From Rugosibacter sp. (lineage in GTDB: Bacteria; Pseudomonadota; Gammaproteobacteria; Burkholderiales; Rhodocyclaceae): a stretch of 64,000 nucleotides of DNA. Under the pieces are notes generated by a model. That model had not been told where the DNA came from and ran no database searches. It worked only from the letters and a program-made list of their open reading frames with translations. Below, piece by piece: positions 18,980 through 28,476 of the stretch. The DNA is taken from positions 1 through 64,000 of the forward strand of contig JAUSMB010000006.1 in NCBI GenBank assembly GCA_030645365.1, written 5' to 3'. Position 1 is the stretch's first letter. Each line of letters begins with the position of its first letter. The translations under genes and the position numbers were made by a program.

Positions 18980-20060
18980 GTTCTTCGAGAATGCGCCTGA
19001 CGGGCGTTGGCAATGCGGCGGTACCCAGTGCCGTTAAATCGAGCCAAAAGAAACCTGCTTCCATGACAATCGGGCGCAAGCTCACACGGCATAACAGTGG
19101 CGTGATGTGCAGGCGAAAATGGGTGAAGATATGTAGAAAAGTCTTGAACCCATCTTTGGACGACGGTGGGGAGGCCGCTAGCACATGGACACCGAATTTT
19201 TTTTCAACATAGGTCGCCGCATTTTCTTCTGCCGGCAATTCGGGCAGAGAGAGCAGGCCGCCCCAGATGCCTAGCGGCGGTCGGGTTTCCAGTAGCACAC
19301 GATTTTCATGCACGATAACCAGCAGCGTGGCGTGACGTTCGGGAGTGATACGGCGCAATTTCTTTTGCGGTAATTCCGCAGTGCGTCCCGTGGCATGTGC
19401 GATGCAAATGTCTGCTAACGGGCAGGCGATGCATTGTGGCCGACTGCGTGTGCATAGCGTAGCGCCCAAATCCATCTGCGCCTGAATGTAGGTGGCCATG
19501 TTTCTGGATAAATCACGCTGCGGTAATTGCTTCGGTAACCGCTTTGGTAACAAATCCTCGGCGTGTTGCCAGAGCCGACTTTCCAGCGCCGCTGTGCCGG
19601 GGATTCCTGCAATGCCGAATACGCGGCACAGGACGCGTTTGACGTTGCCATCCAGAATCGGCACGCGCGCACCAAAACACACCACCGCGATGGCGTTAGC
19701 GGTGGAACGGCCGATGCCGGGCAACTCGGCAATGATTTCCGGTGCTTCAGGAAACATGCCACCATGCCGCGTGATCACCACTTGCGCCGCCGCGTGCAAG
19801 TTGCGCGCGCGGGCGTAATAGCCCAGCCCGCTCCATAGCGGCATGATGTCTTCAACCGATGCAGTCGCCAGGGATTCAAGCGTGGGGAAGCGGGCGAGAA
19901 AACGCTGATAGTAGGGAATCACCGTGACAACCTGCGTTTGCTGCAACATGATTTCCGCGAGCCAGACGCGGTACGGGTCGCGCGTGTTTTGCCAGGGCAG
20001 ATCATGCCGCCCGTGCTGCGCGTGCCAGTGGATGAGGCGGCTAGAAAAACTTTTGCTCAA
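18957..20060 (-). CDS. mutY: A/G-specific adenine glycosylase
   Basis: Removes A mispaired with 8-oxoguanine. PYRVWLAEIMLQQTQV holds the catalytic Glu, LPGIGRSTANAIAV is the helix-hairpin-helix, and PILDGNVKRVL carries the catalytic Asp. The [4Fe-4S] loop is C-X6-C-X2-C-X5-C (CTRSRPQCIACPLADIC). The C-terminal NUDIX-like domain recognising 8-oxoG follows (VLLETRPPLGIWGGLLSLPEL). Length of 367 is normal. Convergent with the Gx gene, with a 23-bp tail overlap; purT is 13 bp upstream in the same direction. Confidence 0.96.
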   Translation of the reverse strand: MSKSFSSRLIHWHAQHGRHDLPWQNTRDPYRVWLAEIMLQQTQVVTVIPYYQRFLARFPTLESLATASVEDIMPLWSGLGYYARARNLHAAAQVVITRHGGMFPEAPEIIAELPGIGRSTANAIAVVCFGARVPILDGNVKRVLCRVFGIAGIPGTAALESRLWQHAEDLLPKRLPKQLPQRDLSRNMATYIQAQMDLGATLCTRSRPQCIACPLADICIAHATGRTAELPQKKLRRITPERHATLLVIVHENRVLLETRPPLGIWGGLLSLPELPAEENAATYVEKKFGVHVLAASPPSSKDGFKTFLHIFTHFRLHITPLLCRVSLRPIVMEAGFFWLDLTALGTAALPTPVRRILEELRLSQPA

Positions 20061-20073
20061 GATTTTGTGCGGG

Positions 20074-21312
20074 TTAATCGCCTTTAACGGGCTTCACCAG
20101 GCTGGCGACAAGTTTTGCCCTGGCGCGAGCCTCATCGGTTGTGTCCGCTGCCGCCACGGCCACGCCCATGCGGCGTTTAACAAAACTCTCTGGCTTGCCA
20201 AATAATCGCAGATCGGATTCTGGCACGCGCAAGGCTTCTGCCACACCGTCAAAGGCAATGCCTTTGGCATCCATGCCACCATAAACCACCGCCGAAGCGC
20301 CCGCACGGCGCAAGCGGGTATCCACCGGCAAGCCAAGAATGGCACGTGCATGCAATTCGAATTCCGACAAACGCTGCGTGGCTAGCGTCACCAGCCCGGT
20401 GTCATGCGGGCGCGGGCTGACTTCGGAAAACCACACGTCATCGCCCTTGATGAACAGCTCGACGCCAAAGAGGCCGCGTCCGCCAAGATTGCCGGTGATC
20501 GCGCGTGCCACATCGCGTGATTTTTTCAGCGCCACAGCCGACATATTCATCGGTTGCCAGGATTCAACATAGTCGCCATTCACTTGCACATGGCCGATAG
20601 GTTCGCAGAAAAAAGTTTCCACTTCACCCGAGGTACCCACGGCACGCACGGTCAATTGGGTGATTTCATAATCAAAATCAATAAAGCCCTCAACAATCAC
20701 CCGCCCTGCACCCACGCGGCCGCCCGCTTGCGCGTAGTCCCACGCCGTGGCGACATCTGCCGCCGACTTGATCAGCGATTGCCCTTTGCCGGATGAGGAC
20801 ATCACCGGCTTGATGATGCAGGGATAGCCAATGCCATCACCAGCAGCACCGTCAATCGCCGCTTGTAATTCAGCCAGCGAATCGGCAAAGCAGTAGGGCG
20901 ATGTCGGCAGGCCGAGTTCTTCCGCTGCCAGCCGACGAATGCCCTCGCGGTTCATGGTTAGCTGGGTTGCGCGTGCGGTAGGAATAATCTCTGGCCCTGT
21001 ACCTGTAAGGCTTGCCTGTTCAATTTCAGCCAATGTCGCTGTGGCGATTGCTTCAATTTCAGGCACCACCAGATGCGGATTTTCTTTTTCGATCACTGCA
21101 CGCAACGCCGCACCATCCGTCATGTTGATCACATGGCTGCGATGCGCCACCTGCATGCCGGGCGCATCGGCATAGCGGTCCACGCCAATGACCTCGCAGC
21201 CCAGGCGCTGCAATGCGATAATGACCTCTTTGCCGAGTTCTCCGCAGCCTAGCAGCATGACGCGTGTGGCGCTAGTGGATAGCGGCGTACCGATGCGAGC
21301 GTTTGTTTTCAT
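20074..21312 (-). CDS. purT: Formate-dependent phosphoribosylglycinamide formyltransferase
   Basis: Uses formate and ATP to formylate GAR in purine synthesis. ATP-grasp protein of about 412 residues: [20 protein letters not shown] near the N-terminus, the glycine-rich [12 protein letters not shown], and [28 protein letters not shown] choose the ATG at 21312, which has AAGG 8 bp upstream; in-frame GTG and TTG just before it are weaker. Probably co-transcribed with mutY. Confidence 0.96.
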   Translation of the reverse strand: MKTNARIGTPLSTSATRVMLLGCGELGKEVIIALQRLGCEVIGVDRYADAPGMQVAHRSHVINMTDGAALRAVIEKENPHLVVPEIEAIATATLAEIEQASLTGTGPEIIPTARATQLTMNREGIRRLAAEELGLPTSPYCFADSLAELQAAIDGAAGDGIGYPCIIKPVMSSSGKGQSLIKSAADVATAWDYAQAGGRVGAGRVIVEGFIDFDYEITQLTVRAVGTSGEVETFFCEPIGHVQVNGDYVESWQPMNMSAVALKKSRDVARAITGNLGGRGLFGVELFIKGDDVWFSEVSPRPHDTGLVTLATQRLSEFELHARAILGLPVDTRLRRAGASAVVYGGMDAKGIAFDGVAEALRVPESDLRLFGKPESFVKRRMGVAVAAADTTDEARARAKLVASLVKPVKGD

Positions 21313-21377
21313 CACCAATCCTTGTTGTAAAGCAGCTTTAGATTGCCAATTTTAGCTGACCATTGATAGCCAAACTC

Positions 21378-22283
21378 ATGTTTGAATTACCGCCAAACCG
21401 TCTATTCAGCCCCGCTGCGTTTTTACGTAGCGGCTGGCCCGCGCTGCTTGCCACGCTATGCATCTGGACAGGCTTTATTCTGGTGTCGCGAGTTGCGGGC
21501 AAGGGTGTTTTGACCGCGTGGGATGTCACTGCGTTACGTCTTGGCATGGGCGGCTTTATCTCTTTGTTCTTTTTGCCGCGCGTCACGTTGCCGTCGTTAA
21601 AAATCGGGCTGTTGTTAGCCCTGTTTGGCGGCATCGGCTATGCCTGTTTCGTTTATTCCGGTTTTCGTCTTGCCCCGGCAGCGCACGGAGCGGTTCTGGC
21701 ACCAGGTGGGTTGCCCTTTGCCACGGCAATTGTTGCCTGGCTGTGGTTGAAAAAAGTACCCAATCGTGGGCAAATACTGGCATTGCTTGGTGTGTTGGCC
21801 GGCATTATCTTGATCGCTACCGATACATTATCTGCCAGCGGGCAGATCACCGGCTGGCAACTGGTAGGCGATTTGCTGTTTATCTGCGCTGCGTTTTCAT
21901 GGGCTATTTTTACCCTGCTACTACGCCAGAACCCCATGCCGCCATTGACAGCCACGGTTGCCACGGTGTTGTACGGCGCGCTACTGTATTTGCCTGTTTG
22001 GTGGTTTTTTCTACCCAGCACACTATCCCGTGCTGCAAATGCTGAAATCGCGCTGCAGGTTTTGTATCAAGGGGTGCTGGTGGTTTTTGTTGCTTTGCTG
22101 CTTTACGCGCAGGCGGTGCGCCAACTCGGGCCGCAAATTGTGGCGCTAACTTTGGGCATGGTCCCTGTGCTGGCGTCCCTCGCTGCGGTGCCTTTATTGG
22201 GCGAACCCCTCTCTCTGCTCGCACTAGCGGGGCTCGCAGCGGTTACTGTCGCCGCAGTGCTGGGTGTGCGCGCCAGCCGGTAA
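21378..22283 (+). CDS. EamA/DMT-family transporter
   Basis: Ten predicted TM segments in two EamA repeats (LCIWTGFILVSRVAGK.., later LLFICAAFSWAIFTLLLRQNPMP..). About 301 residues from the ATG at 21378; an in-frame TTG at 21363 is less likely. Members export metabolites or amino acids, but the substrate is not predictable. Divergent from purT with about 65 bp between the start codons. Confidence 0.88.
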   Translation: MFELPPNRLFSPAAFLRSGWPALLATLCIWTGFILVSRVAGKGVLTAWDVTALRLGMGGFISLFFLPRVTLPSLKIGLLLALFGGIGYACFVYSGFRLAPAAHGAVLAPGGLPFATAIVAWLWLKKVPNRGQILALLGVLAGIILIATDTLSASGQITGWQLVGDLLFICAAFSWAIFTLLLRQNPMPPLTATVATVLYGALLYLPVWWFFLPSTLSRAANAEIALQVLYQGVLVVFVALLLYAQAVRQLGPQIVALTLGMVPVLASLAAVPLLGEPLSLLALAGLAAVTVAAVLGVRASR

Positions 22284-22394
22284 TGCTTTTTGCGTTGTGG
22301 AATAAATATAGAACAGAAGAATCTAAGCTTACTGCCGCCGGTTTTGTAAAATGGTGACCATTGAAGAATCAAAAATGAAAGCAGGGAAGTAAAT

Positions 22395-23171
22395 ATGGCA
22401 TCCGTTGCAACCGAAAAAGTCATCAGCGTCCATCATTGGAATGACACGCTATTTAGCTTCCGCACCACGCGCGATCGTGGCCTGCGCTTCGAAAACGGGC
22501 ATTTCATCATGATCGGCCTGGAAGTGGATGGCCGCCCGTTATTGCGCGCCTACAGCATCGCCAGCCCGAACCATGAGGAATACCTTGAATTTTTCAGCAT
22601 CAAGGTCGCCAGCGGCCCGCTCACGTCGCGCCTGCAAAAAATTGAAGTGGGCACTTCAGTCTTGGTGGGCAGCAAACCCACAGGCACGTTGGTAATTCGT
22701 GATTTGAAGCCCGGAAAAAATCTTTACCTGTTTTCCACCGGCACCGGCCTTGCGCCGTTTTTAAGTATTGTGCAAGACCCAGAAACCTACGCCGCGTTTG
22801 AAAAAGTTGTGCTGATTCACGGCGTGCGCTACACCAGTGAGCTGGCCTACGCCAAACTGTTTACTGAAGATTTGCCGCAACATGAATTCCTCGGTGACAT
22901 GGTGAAGGAGCAATTGATTTACTACCCCACCGTCACCCGTGAGCCCTTCCGCAACCAAGGACGCATTACCACGCTGATCGAATCCGGCAAGCTGTCGAGC
23001 GACATCGGTCTGCCGCCGTTGGATCCAGCCCATGATCGCGTCATGATCTGCGGCAGCCCGCACATGCTGGCCGACTGCTCAACCTTGCTCGACGCACGTG
23101 GTTTTTCGATTTCACCGCACACCGGCGTGGCTGGCGACTACGTCATCGAACGCGCGTTTGTCGAGCGTTAA
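22395..23171 (+). CDS. fpr: Ferredoxin-NADP+ reductase
   Basis: Flavoenzyme exchanging electrons between NADPH and ferredoxin/flavodoxin. The FAD motif RAYSIASPN is at about residues 51-59, the NADP-binding STGTGLAPFLSIVQDPETY at about 116-134, and the C-terminal end ..DYVIERAFVER is that of bacterial subclass I Fpr enzymes. 258 residues. GGGAAG lies upstream of the ATG. The stop is only 11 bp from the end of the convergent gene. Confidence 0.95.
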   Translation: MASVATEKVISVHHWNDTLFSFRTTRDRGLRFENGHFIMIGLEVDGRPLLRAYSIASPNHEEYLEFFSIKVASGPLTSRLQKIEVGTSVLVGSKPTGTLVIRDLKPGKNLYLFSTGTGLAPFLSIVQDPETYAAFEKVVLIHGVRYTSELAYAKLFTEDLPQHEFLGDMVKEQLIYYPTVTREPFRNQGRITTLIESGKLSSDIGLPPLDPAHDRVMICGSPHMLADCSTLLDARGFSISPHTGVAGDYVIERAFVER

Positions 23172-23182
23172 GGTTCGCTGTT

Positions 23183-23569
23183 CTATGACTGCAAGCGGTC
23201 GGCTGCCGTAAAGTATTTGCGGGCGTAGGCCACCAGTTGCCCATCTGTCGGGTGATCAACGGTTTCAACCCCAATGACTTTGCCGCTCATTGGCTGGTCA
23301 TGGTGATGGATATGCTTGACCAAGTTGAGCTTGGCGTTCGCCGGGCCCACGATCAGAATTTCCTTGGCACCCTTTAACGCCTCAACCACCTCGTGATAGA
23401 AGTGTTGGTCTTCTGGTACGCGCCCCACACCAACGACCCCGCGTTTGCTGTGCAAGTGCTGATGGGGCTTGCCGGGACGAACAATGGATGATTCGATGTC
23501 ATCAGGGCTGATGTGCATTACGTGCGCTTCGGCGTGATCAATCCATACAACGGCGTGGTAGTGCGACAT
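23183..23569 (-). CDS. Small conserved protein annotated in relatives as translational machinery protein
   Basis: 128 residues starting MSHYHAVVWIDHAEAHVMHI, with an AAAGGA ribosome site before the ATG at 23569; the longer frame to 23668 is not favoured. GAKEILIVGPANAKLNLVKHIHHHD resembles the release-factor eRF1-like/host-attachment fold used in small baeRF-type proteins, and the His-rich tail is typical of the family. Function is not established; the name comes from automatic annotation of relatives as I remember it. Confidence 0.7.
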   Translation of the reverse strand: MSHYHAVVWIDHAEAHVMHISPDDIESSIVRPGKPHQHLHSKRGVVGVGRVPEDQHFYHEVVEALKGAKEILIVGPANAKLNLVKHIHHHDQPMSGKVIGVETVDHPTDGQLVAYARKYFTAADRLQS

Positions 23570-23717
23570 GGTATTCCTTTCGCTAATTATGGGTAGATCC
23601 GTTTTTTGATTGTACGGCTTGCAAGGAAGATAACAGGCGCTTGTTGGCTTTAGCTTGATATAAAGCAAATGCCGTGAATATAGGATTCAAAATAGCGCTT
23701 TAAGGGTGGTATTTGCT

Positions 23718-23746
23718 GCGCGCCGTCTCGTCAGCGCCGACTTTTT
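23718..23746 (-). repeat. Intergenic dispersed repeat copy
   Basis: Reverse complement reads AAAAAGTCGGCGCTGACGAG followed by ACGGCGCGC. It lies in the gap between the MFS gene (ending 23762) and the small conserved gene starting at 23569, in untranslated DNA. It shares the CGAGACGGCG variant end with the copy at 28451. Confidence 0.85.
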
Positions 23747-23761
23747 GCGCTGGGCTTGACG

Positions 23762-25102
23762 CTATTGACCTTTCGTCTCCAGTGGTTTTTCATGGCGACG
23801 AATAAACAGGGCGGCTGTCGCGGTGAGTACGCAAACCGCGCCGAAGACCATGAAATAAACATCCAGCCCCAGGGCCATGGCGATCAAGGTGCCAGCCAGC
23901 ACAGGCCCGATGATGGAGCCGAGGCGGCCAATACCGAAGGCCCAGCCCATGCCGGTTGAACGAATCGCCGTGGGATAGATATAGCTCGCCAGGGCATTCA
24001 GGCTGATTTGTCCGCCAATGATAAAAAAGCCGGCAAAAAACGCCATGACTTGCAGCATGGCGAGGGATGCGGAGAGTTTTCCCAGCATCATCATGCTCAG
24101 CGCGCCGAGCAGAAAATAGCCAACGATCACTGGTCGCGATCCCCAGCGACGCATCATCCAGGCAGACGCAAACGGGCTGATGGCTCCGCCAATATTCAGC
24201 AGGATCACGGTGGTCGAGGCTTGCCCCAGGGCATAGCCTGAGCCGACCAGCAAGGTGGGTATCCAGCTGTAGAGAAAATAAGCCACCATCAGATTCAAGA
24301 AGAAGGCTGCCCACAGCAACAGGGTATCTCTGGCATAACCCGGCATAAAGAGCGCCTTGATCGGCGAATGTTGCTGCGCATCTTCAGCAGTATGAATAAA
24401 CACGGCGTTTGGCGGAATGGTTTGGTTGCGGGCGATTTTCCGGGCAATGCGGCGCAGCAGGGCATCATTATCCTTGTTCTGCACGGTCAGAAAGCGCGGT
24501 GATTCAGGCAGCCAGAAAAACAGAACGGGCACTAACAGCAAGGGCATCCAGCCACCCCAGAAAAAGATCGACGGCCAGCCATAGGCCGGGATGATGTGAG
24601 CCGCCAGCAAACCACCGGCAATGGCACCGATCGGCATGCCCAGAAAAATTACCGCCACGGCGATGTTGCGCATCTTGCCGGCGACGTATTCGGTCATCAA
24701 TGCCGTGGCGTTGGGCATGGCGCCGCCCAAGCCAAGGCCGGTCAAAAACCGCAGCAAGATCAGTTCGTGGTAGCTGGTGATGTAGCCGGTTAATACGCTG
24801 AATACGCCGAATATCACTACGCTCACAATAACCGCCTGCCGTCGGCCGTATTTGTCGCCTAGCGGACCCAGTACCAGGGCGCCGATCATCATGCCAATCA
24901 ATCCGGCTGAAAAAACCAGGCCCAACTGGTCTTTGGCGATATTGAATTCGGCGCTCAGGGCCGGGGCGGCATAGGCAATCGCCAGGACATCAAAGCCATC
25001 AAATATGATGACCAGAGCGCATAACAGCATGACCAGTTTTTGAAATCCTCCCAGCGGGTTGGATTCAATGATGTCATTGATGAACAGTTTCGGTTCCTGC
25101 AC
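23762..25102 (-). CDS. Aromatic acid:H+ symporter family MFS transporter
   Basis: 446 residues and 12 TM helices. The TM1 motif IIFDGFDVLAIAYAAPALS carries the DGFD signature of the AAHS group (PcaK/BenK-like), and GPLGDKYGRRQAVIVSV is the MFS loop 2-3 motif. Substrates of relatives are benzoate, 4-hydroxybenzoate and related acids. No aromatic catabolism genes are adjacent, so specificity is unproven. Confidence 0.88.
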   Translation of the reverse strand: MQEPKLFINDIIESNPLGGFQKLVMLLCALVIIFDGFDVLAIAYAAPALSAEFNIAKDQLGLVFSAGLIGMMIGALVLGPLGDKYGRRQAVIVSVVIFGVFSVLTGYITSYHELILLRFLTGLGLGGAMPNATALMTEYVAGKMRNIAVAVIFLGMPIGAIAGGLLAAHIIPAYGWPSIFFWGGWMPLLLVPVLFFWLPESPRFLTVQNKDNDALLRRIARKIARNQTIPPNAVFIHTAEDAQQHSPIKALFMPGYARDTLLLWAAFFLNLMVAYFLYSWIPTLLVGSGYALGQASTTVILLNIGGAISPFASAWMMRRWGSRPVIVGYFLLGALSMMMLGKLSASLAMLQVMAFFAGFFIIGGQISLNALASYIYPTAIRSTGMGWAFGIGRLGSIIGPVLAGTLIAMALGLDVYFMVFGAVCVLTATAALFIRRHEKPLETKGQ

Positions 25103-25203
25103 GGCCTTCCTCCTGAAATGAAATCCCCGGTATGCCGGGAATGTTTTTTCTTTTATGTAACGTTTTACTGCACTCGCCTCGTGTGGCGGATGACACCAGC
25201 TGC

Positions 25204-25698
25204 TTATTCAAAATAACTACGTGCTTCTTCAAACCGTGCGGCGAACCAGCCGTTGGTCAAGCTGTCGATTCTTACCTTGCCCCGGCTGCTCGGCGCATGG
25301 ATGAAGCGGCCTTCGCCGATGTAGATGCCGACGTGGGAATAGGGTCGGTTCAGCGTATTGAAAAATACCAGATCGCCTGGTTGCATCTGCGCCATGTTCA
25401 CCTTGCGGCCCAGCCGCGCGAGGTTGGCGGCCGAGCCTTGCAGTTTGATGTTGGCCGATTGGTCGAAAACGTAACTCACCATGCCGCTGCAATCCAGCCC
25501 GGCCTCCGGATTTTTGCCGCCAAAACGGTAGCCGGTATTGATCAAGCCGAGTGAAAACAGCACGACTTCGTTGGCTTTTTCGCGCGCGGCACGTGTGTGT
25601 GCCGTATCACCAGCGCCGACTTTTCTTGTCGGCGAGCTGCCGCAAGCGGCAAGCAGCAGAACACAGGGAATTAGCAGGTTGAGCCAGAGTGATCGCAT
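25204..25698 (-). CDS. NlpC/P60 family cell-wall hydrolase lipoprotein
   Basis: Starts MRSLWLNLLIPCVLLLAACGSS, a lipoprotein signal with the lipobox LAAC; an in-frame start at 25743 adds 15 unlikely residues. The C-terminal NlpC/P60 domain shows the catalytic Cys in AGLDCSGMV and the His in YSHVGIYIGEGRFIHAPSS, so it is probably an active D,L-endopeptidase of peptidoglycan. The linker just after the lipobox, KVGAGDTAHTRAARE, is encoded by a dispersed-repeat copy. Confidence 0.93.
   Translation of the reverse strand: MRSLWLNLLIPCVLLLAACGSSPTRKVGAGDTAHTRAAREKANEVVLFSLGLINTGYRFGGKNPEAGLDCSGMVSYVFDQSANIKLQGSAANLARLGRKVNMAQMQPGDLVFFNTLNRPYSHVGIYIGEGRFIHAPSSRGKVRIDSLTNGWFAARFEEARSYFE
25601..25624 (-). 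repeat. Dispersed repeat copy in the NlpC/P60 lipoprotein linker
   Basis: Reverse complement reads AAAAGTCGGCGCTGGTGA then TACGGC. Translated as KVGAGDTA in the linker between lipobox and catalytic domain. Just beside it TTGTCGGCGAG on the other side hints at a short inverted partner (GTCGGCG). Confidence 0.9.
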
Positions 25699-25767
25699 TG
25701 ATGGATATTTGTTCGGGGCGAATTTTTTGCTGGAAGAGTGCATCGTAAAGACTGAATCTGCATTGCG

Positions 25768-26940
25768 TCAACCTGATTCAGGCGTGGTGTAGTGTTTTCC
25801 ATAGCCAGCCATACCAACCAGTAGGCGCACCAGCGCGTAGGCGGCGCTGTTGATTTGCCGCATCAGCCATGAACGATGTTGCGCACCACGGTGAATTTCA
25901 ACAGCATCGCGGCTGATGGCCGAACGCAGATGTGCAGCGAGTTCGAGTGCGAAGGCTTGGTTGCGCGTGATGATGTTTGCTTCACGCGATAGCAGCAAGC
26001 TGAAGGGATCAATGTTCGATGAGCCAACGGTTGCCCATGCTTCATCAATGACGGCAACCTTGGCATGCAAATAGGACGCTTGATATTCAAAAATTTGTAT
26101 GCCAGCGTTAAGCAGGCTGTCGTAAATCGCTTGCATGGCGTGATGCTGCAGCAGATAGTCAGCGCGGCCTTGCAACAGCAGAGTCACTTTGACGCCGCGC
26201 CGGGCGGCTGTTATCAACGCTTCACGAAAGCGCTTGCCGGGTAAAAAGTAGGCATTGGCGAGGATGATTTCCCGCTGCGCGCCGGCCATGGCCTCCAGAT
26301 AGGCATCCTCGATGTCACGTCGGTGACGCAGGTTATCGCGTATCACTAGAGCGGCCTGCATGGTGCCTGCGGGAGGTTGTGGTGGTAGTTGAAAGTCTGG
26401 CGCAGGTGGCCGATACCCCAGATGCGACCAGCGCACGATATGCCATACGTGGCGCATGTCGGCATGTATCGTCGCGACCAGCGGGCCTGCGACACTGACC
26501 GCATAATCAAAACGCGGCGCGGTGATGTCGGTATCGAAATCGCTGATGATGTTAATGCCACCGACGAATGCCAGGCGGCCATCGATGACAGCCAGCTTGC
26601 GATGCAATCGGCGCAAGCGATGCCAGTGCAAGCGGCGCTGTCTAGGCTGGGGACGATAGACCAACAGCTCGACGCCATCGGTGATCAGCGAGACGCCAAG
26701 CCCTGCCGCGAATTCGCGCGCGCCAAAGCCATCGACCAACACACGCACGGCGACACCGCGCTGTGCTGCGCGTGTCAAGGCTGCGGCGACGATGCGGCCG
26801 GTTTCGTCATCGGCGAAGATGTAGGTTTCCAAATGGATTTCGTGCGCCGCGCCATCAATCGCGGCCAGCAGGGCAGGAAAATATTCCGTTCCTGTTGCCA
26901 GGAGTTGCAGTTGGTTGCCCGTTGAAAAGTCGGCGCTCAT
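25768..26940 (-). CDS. clsB: Cardiolipin synthase B-type phospholipase D protein
   Basis: Two HKD motifs: HRKLAVIDGRLAFVGGINI in the N-half and HAKVAVIDEAWATVGSSNID in the C-half. This is the phospholipase D layout of bacterial cardiolipin synthases, and the 390-residue length without N-terminal TM helices fits ClsB. The neighbouring EEP gene matches the E. coli ybhP-clsB arrangement. The ATG and first codons (MSADF) come from a dispersed-repeat half copy and there is no good RBS. Confidence 0.92.
   Translation of the reverse strand: MSADFSTGNQLQLLATGTEYFPALLAAIDGAAHEIHLETYIFADDETGRIVAAALTRAAQRGVAVRVLVDGFGAREFAAGLGVSLITDGVELLVYRPQPRQRRLHWHRLRRLHRKLAVIDGRLAFVGGINIISDFDTDITAPRFDYAVSVAGPLVATIHADMRHVWHIVRWSHLGYRPPAPDFQLPPQPPAGTMQAALVIRDNLRHRRDIEDAYLEAMAGAQREIILANAYFLPGKRFREALITAARRGVKVTLLLQGRADYLLQHHAMQAIYDSLLNAGIQIFEYQASYLHAKVAVIDEAWATVGSSNIDPFSLLLSREANIITRNQAFALELAAHLRSAISRDAVEIHRGAQHRSWLMRQINSAAYALVRLLVGMAGYGKHYTTPESG
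26925..26938 (+). repeat. Half copy of the dispersed repeat forming the clsB start
   Basis: AAAAGTCGGCGCT only; the second half is absent or diverged. On the minus strand it encodes SADF directly after the clsB start codon (CAT at 26938-26940). Confidence 0.65.
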
Positions 26941-26972
26941 GGAACGGTGGCTAAGTGGACACTTGGCGGCGA

Positions 26973-27740
26973 TCAGGCGGCGATGTCCAGCGTGGCCGAC
27001 AGCGCTGCATGGTCTGAAATTTTCGACCAGGGCGGTCCGCTGTGGCGATGTGTGTTGACAACGGCCAGCCCGCGCTGATAAATGCGGTCGAGCCGGAACA
27101 GCGGCAGCGCGGCAGGGTAGCTGCGCGAGGGACGTGCATTGCCGCGCGCGTCTGCATGAATGAATACTTCATGCAGCCCCAGCCGGCGGGCGAGGATTTC
27201 TCCGGCATGGTTACGCCAGTCGTTGAAATCACCGGCGACCAGCAGTGGCGCATCGGGCGGCGTGACTGCCTCGATGTAGTCAGCCAATTCGTCGAGCTGC
27301 CAGCGGCGGGAGCGTGCGAAGAGCGACAAATGCACGCACACGCAATGCAGCGGCTGGGCGAGTTGCGGCAACGAGATCATGCAATGCAGCAGCCCGCGCC
27401 GTTCGAAACGCAGATGTGTGATGTCCTGATTGTGTTCATGCAGGATGGGAAAGCGCGACAGGATCGCATTGCCGTGGTGGCCATGGTCATACACCACGTT
27501 TTGCCCATAGGCGTGGTTGTGCCAGACATCGGCGGCAAGAAATTCGTGTTGTGGTTCTTCTGGCCAATGCGCGTGCCGCGCGGCGTGCTTCAGGTGCAGG
27601 CCCTGGACTTCCTGCAAAAAGACGATGTCGGCATTCAGCGCGCGCAGGCGGTCGCGCAGCTCATGCACCATCATGCTGCGGTTGAACTGGGAAAACCCTT
27701 TATGGATATTCCAGGTGGCGATGGAAAAAGCAGAGGTCAT
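26973..27740 (-). CDS. ybhP: Endonuclease/exonuclease/phosphatase family protein (YbhP-like)
   Basis: 255 residues with ATWNIHKGF at the start, IVFLQEVQG (metal-binding Glu), VAGDFNDWRN and SDHAALSATL at the end, which are the standard EEP catalytic motifs (Asn, Glu, Asp/Asn, Asp-His). It lies directly upstream of clsB, as ybhP does in E. coli, so a role in phospholipid or envelope metabolism is plausible. Its ATG overlaps the stop of the preceding yhhQ gene (ATGA). Confidence 0.88.
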   Translation of the reverse strand: MTSAFSIATWNIHKGFSQFNRSMMVHELRDRLRALNADIVFLQEVQGLHLKHAARHAHWPEEPQHEFLAADVWHNHAYGQNVVYDHGHHGNAILSRFPILHEHNQDITHLRFERRGLLHCMISLPQLAQPLHCVCVHLSLFARSRRWQLDELADYIEAVTPPDAPLLVAGDFNDWRNHAGEILARRLGLHEVFIHADARGNARPSRSYPAALPLFRLDRIYQRGLAVVNTHRHSGPPWSKISDHAALSATLDIAA

Positions 27741-28447
27741 GGGCGGAGCCGGAAAGGGTTGAAGTTGGTGTTGCGGTCGTACCAGTCTTCGTTCTCCGCA
27801 CGCTTGAGGAAGGCGACGACGCGATAGGTCACCGGCGTCATGAGGATTTCCCAGCCGGTCTTCAGCACATACTGGGCGAGGACGATTTTGGCGATCTGTG
27901 CATCAGGCCAGATGCCATAGAAGGCGATGACATAGAACAGGCTGGAATCGACCGCTTCGCCAACCAGAGTCGAGCCGATGGTGCGCATCCACAGCCTGCG
28001 GCCGGCGCTCCAGATTTTCATTTTCGCCATCACATAACTGTTGGCGAAGCTGCCGCACCAGAAGGCGATCATCGAGCCGGCCACAATGCGCCAGGTGTTG
28101 CCAAACACGGCTTCAAGATGCGCCTGGTAACTTTGGTTGAAGGCATCCGGCACCGGCGGCAAGGCCAGCACCACGGCGGCCATGAAGCTGGCGAATACCA
28201 GCGCAGCAAAGCCCGCCCAGACCACGCGCCGGTCGCGGCCATAGCCATACACTTCGGTGAGAATGTCACCGAAAATATACGAGATCGGGAAGAACAATAC
28301 GCCGCCGCTGAACGACACCGCGCCAATGAAGGGCAGCGTGATTTGCGCCGCCTTGGCCGCGCCGATCAGGTTGGCGCAGAGCAGCACGCAGACAAACGCC
28401 GCCATCACGAAATCGTAATAGCGGTAGCTGCGTTGCGGCGATGTCAT
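27737..28447 (-). CDS. yhhQ: Queuosine precursor transporter (VUT family)
   Basis: Integral membrane protein of 236 residues starting MTSPQRSYRYYDFVMAAF, with six or so TM helices. ISYIFGDILTEVYGYGRDRRVVWAGF and RTIGSTLVGEAVDSSLFY are signatures of the YhhQ/VUT family that imports queuosine precursors. The long frame extends to 28684, but that part is out-of-phase nadA sequence, so the ATG at 28447 is the start. It is 16 bp from the nadA stop, inside/after a dispersed repeat copy. Confidence 0.93.
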   Translation of the reverse strand: MTSPQRSYRYYDFVMAAFVCVLLCANLIGAAKAAQITLPFIGAVSFSGGVLFFPISYIFGDILTEVYGYGRDRRVVWAGFAALVFASFMAAVVLALPPVPDAFNQSYQAHLEAVFGNTWRIVAGSMIAFWCGSFANSYVMAKMKIWSAGRRLWMRTIGSTLVGEAVDSSLFYVIAFYGIWPDAQIAKIVLAQYVLKTGWEILMTPVTYRVVAFLKRAENEDWYDRNTNFNPFRLRP

Positions 28448-28450
28448 CGC

Positions 28451-28476
28451 AAAAAGTCGGCGCTCACGAGACGGCG
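28451..28476 (+). repeat. Dispersed repeat copy at the nadA stop codon
   Basis: AAAAAGTCGGCGCTCACGAG then ACGGCG. On the minus strand it encodes the last residues AVS of NadA and its TGA stop, and fills the spacer to yhhQ. Confidence 0.85.

Noticed and set aside
19565-19600. GCCGACTTTCCAGCGCC in mutY as a repeat copy
   Set aside because: Both submotifs are present but in the wrong order, so it is not the same element.
25118-25160. Hairpin CCCGG/CCGGG followed by a T-rich stretch between the NlpC and MFS genes
   Set aside because: The T-run is on the plus strand, where no gene ends; on the minus strand, where both genes run, no T-run follows. Not called a terminator.
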